From Fidelibacterota bacterium (GTDB lineage Bacteria; Fidelibacterota; UBA8477; JABMPR01), in NCBI GenBank assembly GCA_016844945.1, contig JAERTJ010000063.1, positions 1 to 64,000 of the forward strand: DNA of 64,000 nucleotides, written 5' to 3'. The position numbers were made by a program, and so were the translations under genes. The notes beneath the pieces are model-generated. The model saw nothing but the letters and a program-made list of their open reading frames with translations. It made no database searches and was not told the origin of the DNA. This document shows, one piece after another, positions 17,423 through 26,277 of this stretch (position 1 is its first letter; the number at the start of each line of letters is the position of its first letter).

Positions 17423-17887
17423 CTATGAAAGTTCGTTTTGCATTGGATGTTCAACAGATAGATTCGCGTTGTCTAGAATTACCTGATTGGCAACCCCTGA
17501 TTTCGGATTGAAAACAATGGGTGCCTTTATATTGCCAGTAAACTCCTGCGTTCCGTGATTGACCCGAAGAATGATATACTGCTCTGAGTCATCTGTGCTA
17601 TCAATATTCAGAATCTGAAGTTCCCTGGGAGGAATTTCAATATTTTTCCAGATTGATAGAAGTTTAGCTTCAATAACCAGCATAGAGATGTCTGGTTCAT
17701 CCAGTGATTGGAATGCGCAAAATGGTGCATACCCCTCGAGTTCACCCAATACGAATGCGTGCAAATCCTCGAATCCTGGCAATCCATTGATCAAGTCAAT
17801 GTTTTTAGATGTAGTCATAGGTATCCCACCAAAAGAGTTACTTGTTTTTACCGAGTCGTTCGGTACCGTATGTGTTTCATTTTTCAT
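17423..17887 (-). CDS. fliW: FliW flagellar assembly factor (CsrA antagonist)
   Basis: A 154-residue protein with the FliW core: INGLPGFEDLHAFVLGEL near residues 33-50, FCAFQSLDEPDISMLVIEA, YIILRVNHGTQEFTGNIKAPIV broken over strands 4-6, and a C-terminal VANQVIL segment. FliW binds either flagellin or CsrA. The first 23 residues precede an internal Met24 and could be a variable extension. The start overlaps flgL by 4 nt (ATGA), and csrA follows 24 nt downstream, so hook-filament junction proteins and the flagellin homeostasis switch are co-transcribed. Confidence 0.92.
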   Translation of the reverse strand: MKNETHTVPNDSVKTSNSFGGIPMTTSKNIDLINGLPGFEDLHAFVLGELEGYAPFCAFQSLDEPDISMLVIEAKLLSIWKNIEIPPRELQILNIDSTDDSEQYIILRVNHGTQEFTGNIKAPIVFNPKSGVANQVILDNANLSVEHPMQNELS

Positions 17888-18765
17888 CGAACAAAATCCA
17901 TAATATTTAGCTTTAAGGCTTTCGTTGTTATCTGAAGTGCAGCTTCATATGCCATTTCTGCACCGTTGTACTGCATGATTGTTTCTGCTAGATCTGCATC
18001 TTCTGCTTCCGATAGAAATGACATGATATTTGTTTTAGCAGTTTCAAGACGTGTTTCAGTCATTTGCATGTGGTGACGTGATAATCCATTCTGTGCTTCC
18101 AATCCCATGACATTGTCCGCTGCATCTTCCAGCGTGTCCATGAGGGATGCAACCAGTGGTGGATCATTTGCTGCAAGTGCATCACGCAATTGGACCAATG
18201 CGTCGAATACTCCAGAACCAGCAATCTCACCACCAGTCACATTAATTTCAACTTCCATACCTTCAGAAATTTGACGGCGCATTTTGCCCTCATTACCACT
18301 GTAGGTCACAATACTGCCATCATAGTCAAAGGGGGTCAAGTTTTGTGTATCAGTTCCTGAGAATATTGATTTTCCGAGATAAGTACTGTTTAAAATAGCT
18401 ACGCTTTGTTCAATCATCCCATCCACCCTGTCTGAAAGTACCAGTCGAGTCTCTTCAGATTGCGAAGCATCTGTACCTTGAATAGCCACGGAGCGTGCAT
18501 CGACAACCAGGGAATGAAATTCATTAATAACAATGGCATTATTGTCTACCCAACCGAGGCCATTATTAATGTTTCTAAAATATTGATCATATTGAGAAAT
18601 GGTTTTCCGGTAACGTGAAGCCCGAGAAAATTTGACAGGGTCATCTGAGGAATGATTAATTTCCTTCCCAGTCGCGGATCTTTCCTGCAGCTCTGTCATC
18701 GTTTCCCGGTTCAGATTAAGATTCTGAATGAGATTTCTCGACATGATGGATTGTGTAATTCGCAT
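17884..18765 (-). CDS. flgL: Hook-filament junction protein FlgL
   Basis: A 293-residue member of the flagellin/FlgL family. The N-terminal MRITQSIMSRNLIQNLN with SSDDPVKFSRASRYRK and the C-terminal helix ENADLAETIMQ-like segment (EDADLAETIMQYNGAEMAYEA) form the D0/D1 coiled coil. It is exported without a signal peptide and joins the hook to the filament together with FlgK. It follows flgK by 12 nt. Confidence 0.92.
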   Translation of the reverse strand: MRITQSIMSRNLIQNLNLNRETMTELQERSATGKEINHSSDDPVKFSRASRYRKTISQYDQYFRNINNGLGWVDNNAIVINEFHSLVVDARSVAIQGTDASQSEETRLVLSDRVDGMIEQSVAILNSTYLGKSIFSGTDTQNLTPFDYDGSIVTYSGNEGKMRRQISEGMEVEINVTGGEIAGSGVFDALVQLRDALAANDPPLVASLMDTLEDAADNVMGLEAQNGLSRHHMQMTETRLETAKTNIMSFLSEAEDADLAETIMQYNGAEMAYEAALQITTKALKLNIMDFVR

Positions 18766-18777
18766 ATTATTCCTCTA

Positions 18778-20133
18778 TCAGATTAAATTTAGTACTGCCT
18801 GAATGAGTTCATCAGCTACAGAGATCATCCGGCTGGCAGCCTGATATGCTTGTTCGTATTTAATGAGATTACTCATCTCCTCATCCAATGAGACTCCAGA
18901 GATTGAATCACGATGGTTTTGAATGGATGTCACAACCATTTCCTGGCTAATTCTTAAGAAATTTGCTTCCTGAACTTTACTACCAACATCTGCAATCAGA
19001 GTATTGTAGTAGTCAGAAAATTTGACATTATCCAGGTGATAACCGTTTTGTAGCTCATTGATGGCATTCGCTATATTACCGTTTCCTGCTTCATCAATGT
19101 TTGAAGAGGTTGCAATCCGCGTAGGATCACTGAGTATTGCATCACTCACCTTCATTCCAGCTGCACCATCTGTAGCAGGGTCAAAGAAATTGAGCCCGGT
19201 CTCATTATCCAGGTTATATCCTGTTCGATGAATAAGATTTACTTCCTCTGCTATTGACATAGCAAGGTTATCAATTTCGGCGAGGTATCCGGGGATGCTA
19301 TCATTCTGAACTTCCAGGAGGCTACCAAGTGTACCACCTGAGATCGCAGCTAGCGATCCACCCTCAGAGAACGATACTTTAACGCCCTGATATTCACCGT
19401 ACTTTGGAACTGCAACTTCAAGATCATTTACAAAATCATTATTTACCAGAGGCACCAGAATATTTCCGCCTGTGGTTATACTTACCACATGATCCCTATT
19501 TTCTGTAACCTCGATATTCATGTGTTTTGATAGCTTTGTAATAGCCGCATCTCTTGAATCAGCCAGATCATATGAATAATTAGAGGACATGGTCTCGTTG
19601 ATTGTCTTGATCTCGTGAAGCAGTTTATTGACTTCTTCAATCGTGTCCTTGATGTCATCACCAATTTCACGGGACATAGTATTCAAATCTGAAGACAGTT
19701 GATTGAATGTATCTGTCATCAGAGTAGCTTTATCCTTAACAATGGCCTTGGCTGTTGCACTCTCAGGATCATTTCCAAGATCATTCCATGAATTCCAAAA
19801 CTCGGACATCATACTTGCCAGGCCTGAGTTACTGGGCTCATTGAACAGTGTTTCTACTTGTGCATATATGAGTTCATCAGTTTCATAACGACCGAGGAAT
19901 TGATTTTTATACCACAATTGGCGTTGAATAAATCCAGATTCGATGCGTTGAATACTATCTTCTTCTTTGAATCCAGCACCACTATTGGGGTTGATCAGCG
20001 ATCCAAGATCAGCTCTACGTCTTACATAGTCTGGGTTTCCCACATTGGAAATATTTTTCGACGTGGTTGCGATCGCACTTTGATAGGCTGAAAGGGCAAC
20101 TCGAGACGAACCCATTAAATTTGATATAGACAT
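18778..20133 (-). CDS. flgK: Hook-associated protein FlgK
   Basis: A 451-residue hook-filament junction protein. The N-terminus (ALSAYQSAIATTSKNISNVGNPDYVRR) and C-terminus (SGVSLDEEMSNLIKYEQAYQAASRMI) carry the paired rod-hook heptads, and the middle has the long helical domain with LASMMSEFWNSWNDL. It is shorter than enterobacterial FlgK (about 547 residues), so the exposed domain is reduced. It lies between flgN, encoding its export chaperone, and flgL. Confidence 0.94.
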   Translation of the reverse strand: MSISNLMGSSRVALSAYQSAIATTSKNISNVGNPDYVRRRADLGSLINPNSGAGFKEEDSIQRIESGFIQRQLWYKNQFLGRYETDELIYAQVETLFNEPSNSGLASMMSEFWNSWNDLGNDPESATAKAIVKDKATLMTDTFNQLSSDLNTMSREIGDDIKDTIEEVNKLLHEIKTINETMSSNYSYDLADSRDAAITKLSKHMNIEVTENRDHVVSITTGGNILVPLVNNDFVNDLEVAVPKYGEYQGVKVSFSEGGSLAAISGGTLGSLLEVQNDSIPGYLAEIDNLAMSIAEEVNLIHRTGYNLDNETGLNFFDPATDGAAGMKVSDAILSDPTRIATSSNIDEAGNGNIANAINELQNGYHLDNVKFSDYYNTLIADVGSKVQEANFLRISQEMVVTSIQNHRDSISGVSLDEEMSNLIKYEQAYQAASRMISVADELIQAVLNLI

Positions 20134-20141
20134 CTATTGCC

Positions 20142-20666
20142 TCACACCTGACAGTCGACGTGGGTTTTTGTACCCTGACTCTTTGCCAGTACACCTCGCC
20201 CACCATAGTGAACATTTTCATTTTCATCAGATCCTAACAAGACCTGTACAAGCCCTCTCACTAAATCAACAGAAGAGTTGAGGAGGAATTCGTTCTCGCG
20301 ATTAGCGTGAGCGATTCGATCGAGACTTTGGATGAGTTCTTCTCTGTGCCCGATCAATTTCTGTGAATGGTGAGAGGGTGACAGATCAATTAATTCCTTC
20401 AGTGAGGGTGATTTAACCCTCAGATTTGATTCTGCGCCAATCGTTGATGCGCAGATTTCCCTTGCCTGGGTTGCTTTCTGAATACGTGGAATTAATCGTT
20501 GTTCTTCATGAACAATATTCTGCAGGGTCTCAACGTCCCCGCTAATAATACTGGTTTGCTTCCCTTTCAGGAGCAAATCCAATTCTTTATACATTTGTAC
20601 TTCAATTGAAAGACTGCTTACTAGTTCCTGAAACAGTCCTTCCCTATCAGTCATCATTTCAGTCAT
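20142..20666 (-). CDS. flgN: FlgN-type export chaperone
   Basis: Helical, acidic-basic protein of 174 residues if started at ATG 20666 (MTEMMTDREG). A frame open to 20738 would overlap flgJ by 80 nt, while the ATG has a GGAG about 9 nt upstream and overlaps only 8 nt. The sequence LLLKGKQTSIISGDVETLQNIVHEEQ has the FlgN-type pattern of a coiled coil followed by a GDxExL segment. FlgN holds FlgK and FlgL for the export gate; flgK and flgL follow directly. Called partly on position. Confidence 0.75.
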   Translation of the reverse strand: MTEMMTDREGLFQELVSSLSIEVQMYKELDLLLKGKQTSIISGDVETLQNIVHEEQRLIPRIQKATQAREICASTIGAESNLRVKSPSLKELIDLSPSHHSQKLIGHREELIQSLDRIAHANRENEFLLNSSVDLVRGLVQVLLGSDENENVHYGGRGVLAKSQGTKTHVDCQV

Positions 20667-21060
20667 TTTCCAGCTCCGATGTACTAATATTTTGTAATAG
20701 CCCCATGGTCTGTAGATAATCGTTCCCACCAACGCCATCTAACTCAGGCGCTTCATCCATTTGCTTCAAAGACGCAAAGATGACTTTTGAGAGGCCAATA
20801 CCCCCGCCACTTGTCATGGCATCACCCATAACTGAGCCAAACATCATTGTGGACAGCGTATTGTTATTGCCACCACTCTTTGGAATGGTTTTTTCCATAG
20901 ACTGGATCAGCTGCGTGAGAAATACTGCCTCCAACTCATTACTCTTTTTCATGAGTTGTGCATCTCTCATGCTCTCATTCTCACCGAGCTCTTTGGATGA
21001 TTCTGCCTGCTTATTCAGCTTGGGCTGATGATCAATGCCTATGAAATCTGATATATTCAT
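20659..21060 (-). CDS. flgJ: Rod-binding protein FlgJ, N-terminal domain only
   Basis: A 133-residue protein covering only the rod-binding domain of FlgJ: NELEAVFLTQLIQSMEKTIP near residues 42-61, MMFGSVMGDAM and GGIGLSKVIFASL. The C-terminal peptidoglycan hydrolase domain found in Enterobacteria is absent, as in many deltaproteobacteria and spirochaetes, so a separate hydrolase must open the wall for the rod. It follows flgI by 8 nt and overlaps flgN. Confidence 0.88.
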   Translation of the reverse strand: MNISDFIGIDHQPKLNKQAESSKELGENESMRDAQLMKKSNELEAVFLTQLIQSMEKTIPKSGGNNNTLSTMMFGSVMGDAMTSGGGIGLSKVIFASLKQMDEAPELDGVGGNDYLQTMGLLQNISTSELEND

Positions 21061-21068
21061 ATGAACCT

Positions 21069-22211
21069 CTAGATGATGATGAGGCGTGCATTCAGTGCAC
21101 CAGCCTGCTTTAACGCTTGAAAGATTGAGATGACATCACGGGGACGCATGCCTAGCTCATTGAGAGCTGCAGCCAGGTCGCTAACTGAGGTAGTATCCTT
21201 GATCACGGCGTTCTTTACTTCACCTTCTGATGCACGAGTCTCAGTGACATATTCAACCACAGTCTGACCCACATTGCTAAATGAAGCCACGGGCTGAGAA
21301 ATGATCGGTGTGCGTTTTACATGAATGGTAAGTGATCCATGTGAAATCATGATTTCATTGATTCGTACATTACCACCCGCGACAACAGTACCAGTTCTTT
21401 CATTGATGACAACCCGTGCATCTACATCAGGTTGTACCATAAGGACTTCCATATCAGCAATAAAAAATACTGCTTCTTCCTGGTTGGTGATGCTACTTGG
21501 AAAGCTGACTTCCACCACTCCAGCATTTAATGGCTTTGCAACACTGGGTTGTGCACCACCACTGTTATCCACAAATTCTTCATTAATTTTTTCAGCAATG
21601 CGGCTGGCTGTACCAAAATCAGGTTCACTAAGTAGCAGACGGACCGGACGGTCAAGCTTAAATTCGATATTCGCTGCTGGGACATCAAGTACAGCCCCAT
21701 TGGGAACTCTTCCCACCAGAGCATGATTTTTCTTTAATTTTTCACCAGAATCAGTCTCGATATTAAAGCCACCAACTGATACGGAGCCCTGGGCCATTCC
21801 AAAGACTTTCCCATCCATGGATCTCAGAGGAGTCATCAAAAGCACCCCACCTTCAAGACTGGTTGCATCTCCCAACGAACTCACAGTTACATCAAACTGA
21901 GTACCTACACGGCCATAAGCTGGTGTGGCACTGGTTACCATAACTGCAGCGACGTTTCGGGTTCTCAAGTAATCCTTGGGAACTGTAATCCCAAAACGTT
22001 CCAGCATATTGCTAATCGTTTGAACAGTAAAGATTGCGCCACGATTCCCGGACGACCGATCTCCTGTTCCATCCAGACCGATGACGAGTCCATATCCAAT
22101 GAGGGCTTCCTGTTTTGCATTCTCTATAGCTACAATATCCTTGAGGCGGACCTCAGACATGGCGAGACTTACAAAAATGAGTAGCGTTGTTATGATCGAT
22201 GATAGTCGCAT
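21069..22211 (-). CDS. flgI: Flagellar P-ring protein FlgI
   Basis: A 380-residue periplasmic protein with a cleavable signal peptide (about residues 1-19, ending near SLAMS). VRLKDIVAIENAKQEALIGYGLVIGLDGTGD, cut here to its key runs GLVIGLDGTGD and TVQTISNMLERFG, is diagnostic, as is the C-terminal LGMRPRDVISIFQALKQAGA. It forms the rod bushing in the peptidoglycan and so indicates a Gram-negative wall. It follows flgH by 10 nt. Confidence 0.96.
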   Translation of the reverse strand: MRLSSIITTLLIFVSLAMSEVRLKDIVAIENAKQEALIGYGLVIGLDGTGDRSSGNRGAIFTVQTISNMLERFGITVPKDYLRTRNVAAVMVTSATPAYGRVGTQFDVTVSSLGDATSLEGGVLLMTPLRSMDGKVFGMAQGSVSVGGFNIETDSGEKLKKNHALVGRVPNGAVLDVPAANIEFKLDRPVRLLLSEPDFGTASRIAEKINEEFVDNSGGAQPSVAKPLNAGVVEVSFPSSITNQEEAVFFIADMEVLMVQPDVDARVVINERTGTVVAGGNVRINEIMISHGSLTIHVKRTPIISQPVASFSNVGQTVVEYVTETRASEGEVKNAVIKDTTSVSDLAAALNELGMRPRDVISIFQALKQAGALNARLIII

Positions 22212-22221
22212 AATTTACCTT

Positions 22222-22827
22222 TTATATTCCCACACCGGCGATAGACATAGCAATCAGTCCCAGGACCAATGAAACAGCTACCGTTTTGGATATGGTGGCA
22301 GGTGAAGCAACGGCATTGACCACTCCAGCCTGTCTGTAAATGATTTTTGCCTCGGCAACATTGTATGAGTAAACTGTGTTATCTGTGCGGATGTCTCGTG
22401 GACGAACCAGTCCCTTGAGCTTCATAATGTTTTCTTCACCATTGACCTCTACTGTGCGCTCACCTTCTATTCTCAATAGTCCAGCATCAGTTTCTTCAAC
22501 GATCATGGCTGTGATCTTGCCACTTAGACGGTCTTCCTGCTTGCTGCCATTTGAGTTGTCTATATCTGTAGATGTTACGGCGTTGGCTCCAAACACGGGT
22601 AAAAATTCAGCGAATGTTCCTGCTAAACTTGCATCAGCGTTTACTGAGGCATTGGATCGCTTATTGACATTTGATTCCTGTTTTGCACTGGCATTTTCAA
22701 CCACCAGAACAGTGATTACCTGACCAATCGAATGGGCTTTAATATCTGTATACAGTGACATACCGACTTGTGCGAATACGAGATTTGACATAATTGTCAG
22801 ACTCAAAATTATTTTGCTCATTTTCAT
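22222..22827 (-). CDS. flgH: Flagellar L-ring protein FlgH without lipobox
   Basis: A 201-residue protein from ATG 22827. A GTG at 22836 is also in frame, but GAGGTG sits 7 nt before the ATG as a strong ribosome site. It has a signal peptide (about 1-20) and the L-ring core: SIGQVITVLVVENASAKQ, GKITAMIVEE, LLRIEGERTVEVNGEE and LVRPRDI. No Cys follows the signal peptide, so the lipid anchor of enterobacterial FlgH is missing. A hydrophobic stretch of about 18 residues at the C-terminus may anchor it instead. It lies between flgA and flgI. Confidence 0.92.
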   Translation of the reverse strand: MKMSKIILSLTIMSNLVFAQVGMSLYTDIKAHSIGQVITVLVVENASAKQESNVNKRSNASVNADASLAGTFAEFLPVFGANAVTSTDIDNSNGSKQEDRLSGKITAMIVEETDAGLLRIEGERTVEVNGEENIMKLKGLVRPRDIRTDNTVYSYNVAEAKIIYRQAGVVNAVASPATISKTVAVSLVLGLIAMSIAGVGI

Positions 22828-22832
22828 CTCGA

Positions 22833-23531
22833 TCACCTCAGGCTAACCACTACTTCGTTAATGTTTTCCAAAATTCCGCGAAACTCCTTGCGAGTTGTTG
22901 GGCACTGAACCCTGATTTCCTCACCGATCTGCCCCTCTTCCTTGGCAACACCGGGCAATTCAAGGAGAAGTCCTTCATCCTGGAGGATAATCTGAAGATT
23001 GTCACCAAGAAGTACATCAGGTCGGGTCCGAACCATATTGCGTTCTATGCTTCGTCCCTCTCGAATGGTCTGTGCAGCCATTTTGCTGTGAATTTTTTCC
23101 ATATCGAAAAGGGTACGCTTGAATTCCCGGCCCATACGCTTTCTGGTCAGGATCACTACATTTTCATCTAGTGTTTCCTGTCTCGAGATGTTTCTCGCAG
23201 CTGTAGGCACCATCAGATTTGCATAAACATCTACAGTGGCTGGGTATCTACGCTTTACAACACCTTTGACCTTATGAACCAGCCAGAGTGTTTGATGACC
23301 TAGATTGAGCTTGCCTCTGTTAGACTGGACATGAATCTGATTACTTCTAAGGAGTGAAGGATCAATGTTGGATGCATGTACGAGTTCGACCTCAATATTC
23401 CTGATGGGTGTGTTCAGCTCTTTTGCAAAATGTTTTGCAATGAGATTGGCTTGAGCAACTTCAGCGTCAAATGCCAGAATAGCTAAAGGTATACTCAGGA
23501 TTAAAGTGAAATTTCGCAGGATTGAGGTCAT
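22833..23531 (-). CDS. flgA: P-ring assembly chaperone FlgA
   Basis: A 232-residue periplasmic protein with a signal peptide (about residues 1-26). The C-terminal SAF-like half contains VPTAARNISRQETLDENVVI, the RTRPDVLLGDNLQIILQ segment and the closing GQIGEEIRVQC and ILENINEVVVSL strands, as in FlgA. FlgA helps FlgI polymerise around the rod. Its stop overlaps the possible GTG start of flgH. Confidence 0.88.
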   Translation of the reverse strand: MTSILRNFTLILSIPLAILAFDAEVAQANLIAKHFAKELNTPIRNIEVELVHASNIDPSLLRSNQIHVQSNRGKLNLGHQTLWLVHKVKGVVKRRYPATVDVYANLMVPTAARNISRQETLDENVVILTRKRMGREFKRTLFDMEKIHSKMAAQTIREGRSIERNMVRTRPDVLLGDNLQIILQDEGLLLELPGVAKEEGQIGEEIRVQCPTTRKEFRGILENINEVVVSLR

Positions 23532-23548
23532 ATTGATATCCCTATTGC

Positions 23549-24337
23549 TTATCGTTTAAGCGCATTGGTCATTGCCAGCATCTCATCAGCTGTTTTGACT
23601 GCCTTTGAATTGATTTCGTATGAACGTTGAGCAACAATGAGGCTGACCATCTCTTTCACCACATCAACATTTGATTTTTCCAGATAACCCTGCATGACGG
23701 TTCCATACCCTTCATCACCGGCCATCCCAAAGGTGGGATCTCCGGAAGCCTCTGAAGCACCCAATAAGTTTCCGCCAAGGGGTGATAAACCTGCTGGATT
23801 CATAAAGGTAGCCAATTCAATCTGACCAACCTCGACTGGGGTAACTTGACCCTCATGTATGGCTGAGATAACACCATCCTGCGATACACTCACGCTCTGT
23901 ACACCATCAGGTAGTGTGATGCTGGGATACATTCTCAGACCTGAAGAGTTAACCAACTCTCCTGATGAATTAATCCTAAATGCACCATCACGGGTATAGC
24001 TGATGTCTCCATCAGGCATAAGCACCTGGAAAAAACCTTTTCCACTTACCGCCATATCCAGTGGGTTTCCTGTTTCTTCGATGGAACCCTGGGAATAGGA
24101 TCTGAAAGTTGAGATTGGCTTATTACCCAGACCGATATTTATTTCACTGGGTTTGTTTTTACCTTCGCCCCCCTCGGCACTTCCTGAGTTGATCCTCTCA
24201 TAGAGGAGATCTTGAAATTCCACTGCGGATTTTTTGTATCCAGTGGTGTTGACGTTGGCCAGGTTATTGGCAATGGTATCAACATTGAGCTGTTGGGCTG
24301 CCATTCCTAATGCTGCTGTTCTGAGTGATCTTAACAT
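23549..24337 (-). CDS. flgG: Distal rod protein FlgG
   Basis: A 262-residue protein of normal FlgG length. LRTAALGMAAQQLNVDTIANNLANVNTTGYKK is split here as its key run NNLANVNTTGYKK; GNPLDMAVSGKGFFQV, YTRDGAFRINSSGELV and the C-terminal YLEKSNVDVVKEMVSLIVAQR are diagnostic. It forms the distal rod. It follows flgF by 12 nt. Confidence 0.95.
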   Translation of the reverse strand: MLRSLRTAALGMAAQQLNVDTIANNLANVNTTGYKKSAVEFQDLLYERINSGSAEGGEGKNKPSEINIGLGNKPISTFRSYSQGSIEETGNPLDMAVSGKGFFQVLMPDGDISYTRDGAFRINSSGELVNSSGLRMYPSITLPDGVQSVSVSQDGVISAIHEGQVTPVEVGQIELATFMNPAGLSPLGGNLLGASEASGDPTFGMAGDEGYGTVMQGYLEKSNVDVVKEMVSLIVAQRSYEINSKAVKTADEMLAMTNALKR

Positions 24338-24349
24338 AATTCCTAGCCC

Positions 24350-25063
24350 TTATTTATAATTACCAAGACTGTTGGCTGCTTTTCCAAGTGCCGCATCCAG
24401 CGTCTTTAATACTTTTTGTGATGTCTCAAAACTGCGCTGAATTTCGATGAGTTTCACCATCTCGTGCACAGCTTCCACATTCGATCCTTCCAGTTTCCCC
24501 TGTAGAATCTTTGGTTCTTCAACCCGATTGTCGATTGCACCACTCTTGGCGCGATAAAGATTTCCGCCAACCTTCTCAAGTTCTGATTGACTGACAAAGG
24601 AGCTGATTTCCAGGGTATCGATGTATTCATTATCTACAAACACTTCGCCTTTCATGCTGATGCTGATTTCACCAATACTGGCATTACCCATTCCAAGATC
24701 AATCCAGCCGGTCTGACCCATGACTGGTAGTCCGGAGGAAGTACGCATGATACCATCAGCACCCCGGCTGAAGTGACCATCACGGGTATACATGGTTCTA
24801 TCTCCATCATCAATGGTGAAAAATCCTTCACCTGATATTGCAACATCTAAAGGATTGTTTGTTGGAGACAAGGCACCCTGGGAGAAATCTGTGGCAACAT
24901 GATTTTCAACTTCGGTGTTGTCCTGATTCTTCATCAATTCAGAAAACATCACATCCCGTTTGTAGCCATTGGAGTTCACATTCGCCAGGTTGTTGGCAAC
25001 GATACTATTCCTGTCTAGCTGTCCGACCATCTGTTGTGTTAATTCTGCAAATTTAATATTCAT
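24350..25063 (-). CDS. flgF: Proximal rod protein FlgF
   Basis: A 237-residue rod protein from ATG 25063 (MNIKFAELTQQMVGQ). The frame is open for 34 further codons, but those lack rod features and run across the predicted promoter, and AAGGA lies 7-8 nt before the ATG. NNLANVNSNGYKRD, NNPLDVAISGEGFFTI, YTRDGHFSRGADG and the C-terminal LEGSNVEAVHEMVKLIEIQR identify the FlgF/FlgG family; order before flgG favours FlgF. It is the first gene of the flgF-to-csrA/ParA operon, with a sigma-54 type promoter just upstream. Confidence 0.92.
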   Translation of the reverse strand: MNIKFAELTQQMVGQLDRNSIVANNLANVNSNGYKRDVMFSELMKNQDNTEVENHVATDFSQGALSPTNNPLDVAISGEGFFTIDDGDRTMYTRDGHFSRGADGIMRTSSGLPVMGQTGWIDLGMGNASIGEISISMKGEVFVDNEYIDTLEISSFVSQSELEKVGGNLYRAKSGAIDNRVEEPKILQGKLEGSNVEAVHEMVKLIEIQRSFETSQKVLKTLDAALGKAANSLGNYK

Positions 25064-25099
25064 CGTCCATTTCCTTGTTCTTCGACATGCCTCATTTAC

Positions 25100-25114
25100 G
25101 CAAGATGAATGCCA
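25100..25114 (-). promoter_or_regulatory. Sigma-54 promoter of the flgF operon
   Basis: Read on the minus strand the site is TGGCATTCATCTTGC, with GG and GC exactly 10 nt apart, matching the sigma-54 -24/-12 consensus TGGCAC-N5-TTGC at nearly every fixed base. The expected transcription start is about 25089, giving a leader of about 25 nt that still contains the flgF ribosome site. Confidence 0.7.
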
Positions 25115-25412
25115 TGGATATAGACAATGATTTGAAGGGGTATACCCAAACACCGCAGAGCACACAAGAAATGGTCTTTTGTGTTGTTTTTATTGATTAT
25201 ACAGCATGCCCTTTGTGGTCTTTTACAGATTACTGCACCTTTAGCGGAAAGGGTTGAAAAAGGAAAAGCTTGGCAAGCAGCGGAATATTTTTCCGCTACG
25301 CCAGGTATAATTTTCAGGGGATTTTTAGCTTCGGGGATGAATGGATGTATACCGGTAAGGTATTCACCATCGACTCAGATTATGGACCTATCGGTTTGGG
25401 AGTCTCTTCATG
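25115..25412 (-). other. Upstream control region of the flgF operon
   Basis: About 300 bp without a gene between the GAF/HisKA gene and the flgF promoter. It contains the palindrome at 25275-25297 with weaker neighbours. Short open frames on both strands look random. A small hairpin with loop GCC and a T-rich tail (minus strand, about 25264-25279) might terminate the upstream operon, but it is weak. Confidence 0.5.
25279..25297. promoter_or_regulatory. Palindromic operator, probable enhancer site for flgF
   Basis: AGCGGAATATTTTTCCGCT is a perfect 7+7 inverted repeat around a 5-nt centre. Its core 25282-25294 matches the GGAAATATTTTCC element upstream of fliL and flgB. Weaker copies matching 9 of 13 positions lie at 25262-25274 and 25304-25316, about one double-helical turn pair (20-22 bp) away. 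It is about 200 bp upstream of the predicted start, a normal distance for a sigma-54 enhancer. A hairpin role in termination is the alternative. Confidence 0.5.
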
Positions 25413-26225
25413 CTACTCTGGTAGCTTCGTCATACGTGTATCACCCACATAATCTTTGGCTTCAGAATTACTCAACTGTGAAAGTCTGCGTGTAATATCC
25501 TGAATTCTATTTGCTTCTTTTAAGATTGCCTTGAGAGCATCCTGTACTTTTTGGGGTGATAGGGTTGCGGCTGAGAGTTCAAGAATCTCAACTAGCCCAA
25601 TTATGGATGTAAGCGGATTATTTATCTCGTGATTCACAGTAACAACCAACTCCCCCATGGCGGCCAGTCTTTCTTTTTCAACCAGGAGTCCCTGAGTATC
25701 ATTCAACTCGTCAAGGGTTTTGGTCAGCATCGCATTCTTCTCTTCTAATTGAGCCCTTAGAATAAATGTTTCTACGATGATAGAGAGTTCTTCAGCCATG
25801 ACACTGAATGCGTCCATATCCGTTTTCAGATACATATTGGCTGTGGAGTGTCCCAGATTGAGAACGCCGATTAATTTGTCAGCGGCTCTCAACGGAAGAG
25901 AAACAAATGATGTAAACCGTCTTTCCTTGCCAGGTCTAGATTTTGAAAGTGATTCGAGGATAATTGGTTTTTCCTGCTGAGAGACCCAACTCGCCAGACC
26001 CATGCCTCTTGTAAAGGGGATTTCCCTGATCAGATCTACGACATCGTCACCTTCCTGGTGCATGATATCCAGACGATCCTCCTCATGGTTGTATAGGAAT
26101 AATGTGGCCGACTCGAATGGAACACTTTTCTCCACAAGATGGAAGACCGCTTCAAAGGTCTCCCCAGCTCCCAGGCCTTTTTGTAGAAGGGTGACTATCT
26201 CATGTAAAAAATCTGTTGCTACCAT
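25413..26225 (-). CDS. GAF-HisKA protein without a kinase catalytic domain
   Basis: A 270-residue protein. Residues about 5-155 form a GAF sensor domain, 155-190 a coiled coil, and 185-255 a histidine-kinase dimerisation domain with the H-box VNHEINNPLTSI (His199). It stops about 70 residues after the His, so the ATP-binding HATPase_c domain (N, G1, F and G2 boxes) is missing, and the downstream sequence does not restore it. It could be phosphorylated by another kinase, dimerise with the PAS kinase next to it, or be a truncated remnant. It is the last gene of the fliL operon. Confidence 0.8.
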   Translation of the reverse strand: MVATDFLHEIVTLLQKGLGAGETFEAVFHLVEKSVPFESATLFLYNHEEDRLDIMHQEGDDVVDLIREIPFTRGMGLASWVSQQEKPIILESLSKSRPGKERRFTSFVSLPLRAADKLIGVLNLGHSTANMYLKTDMDAFSVMAEELSIIVETFILRAQLEEKNAMLTKTLDELNDTQGLLVEKERLAAMGELVVTVNHEINNPLTSIIGLVEILELSAATLSPQKVQDALKAILKEANRIQDITRRLSQLSNSEAKDYVGDTRMTKLPE

Positions 26226-26277
26226 GTTTGCTCCTGTAAACTCTCATCGTGATCGTATCCAGTCGTCGTTTGAACAT

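Noticed and set aside
20667-20738. Longer flgN start giving an 80-nt overlap with flgJ
   Set aside because: The added residues are unlike FlgN, and ATG 20666 has a good ribosome site and a short overlap.
25064-25165. Longer flgF frame starting 34 codons upstream
   Set aside because: The extra residues are Cys/Arg-rich and unlike rod proteins, and they run across the sigma-54 promoter; ATG 25063 has the ribosome site.
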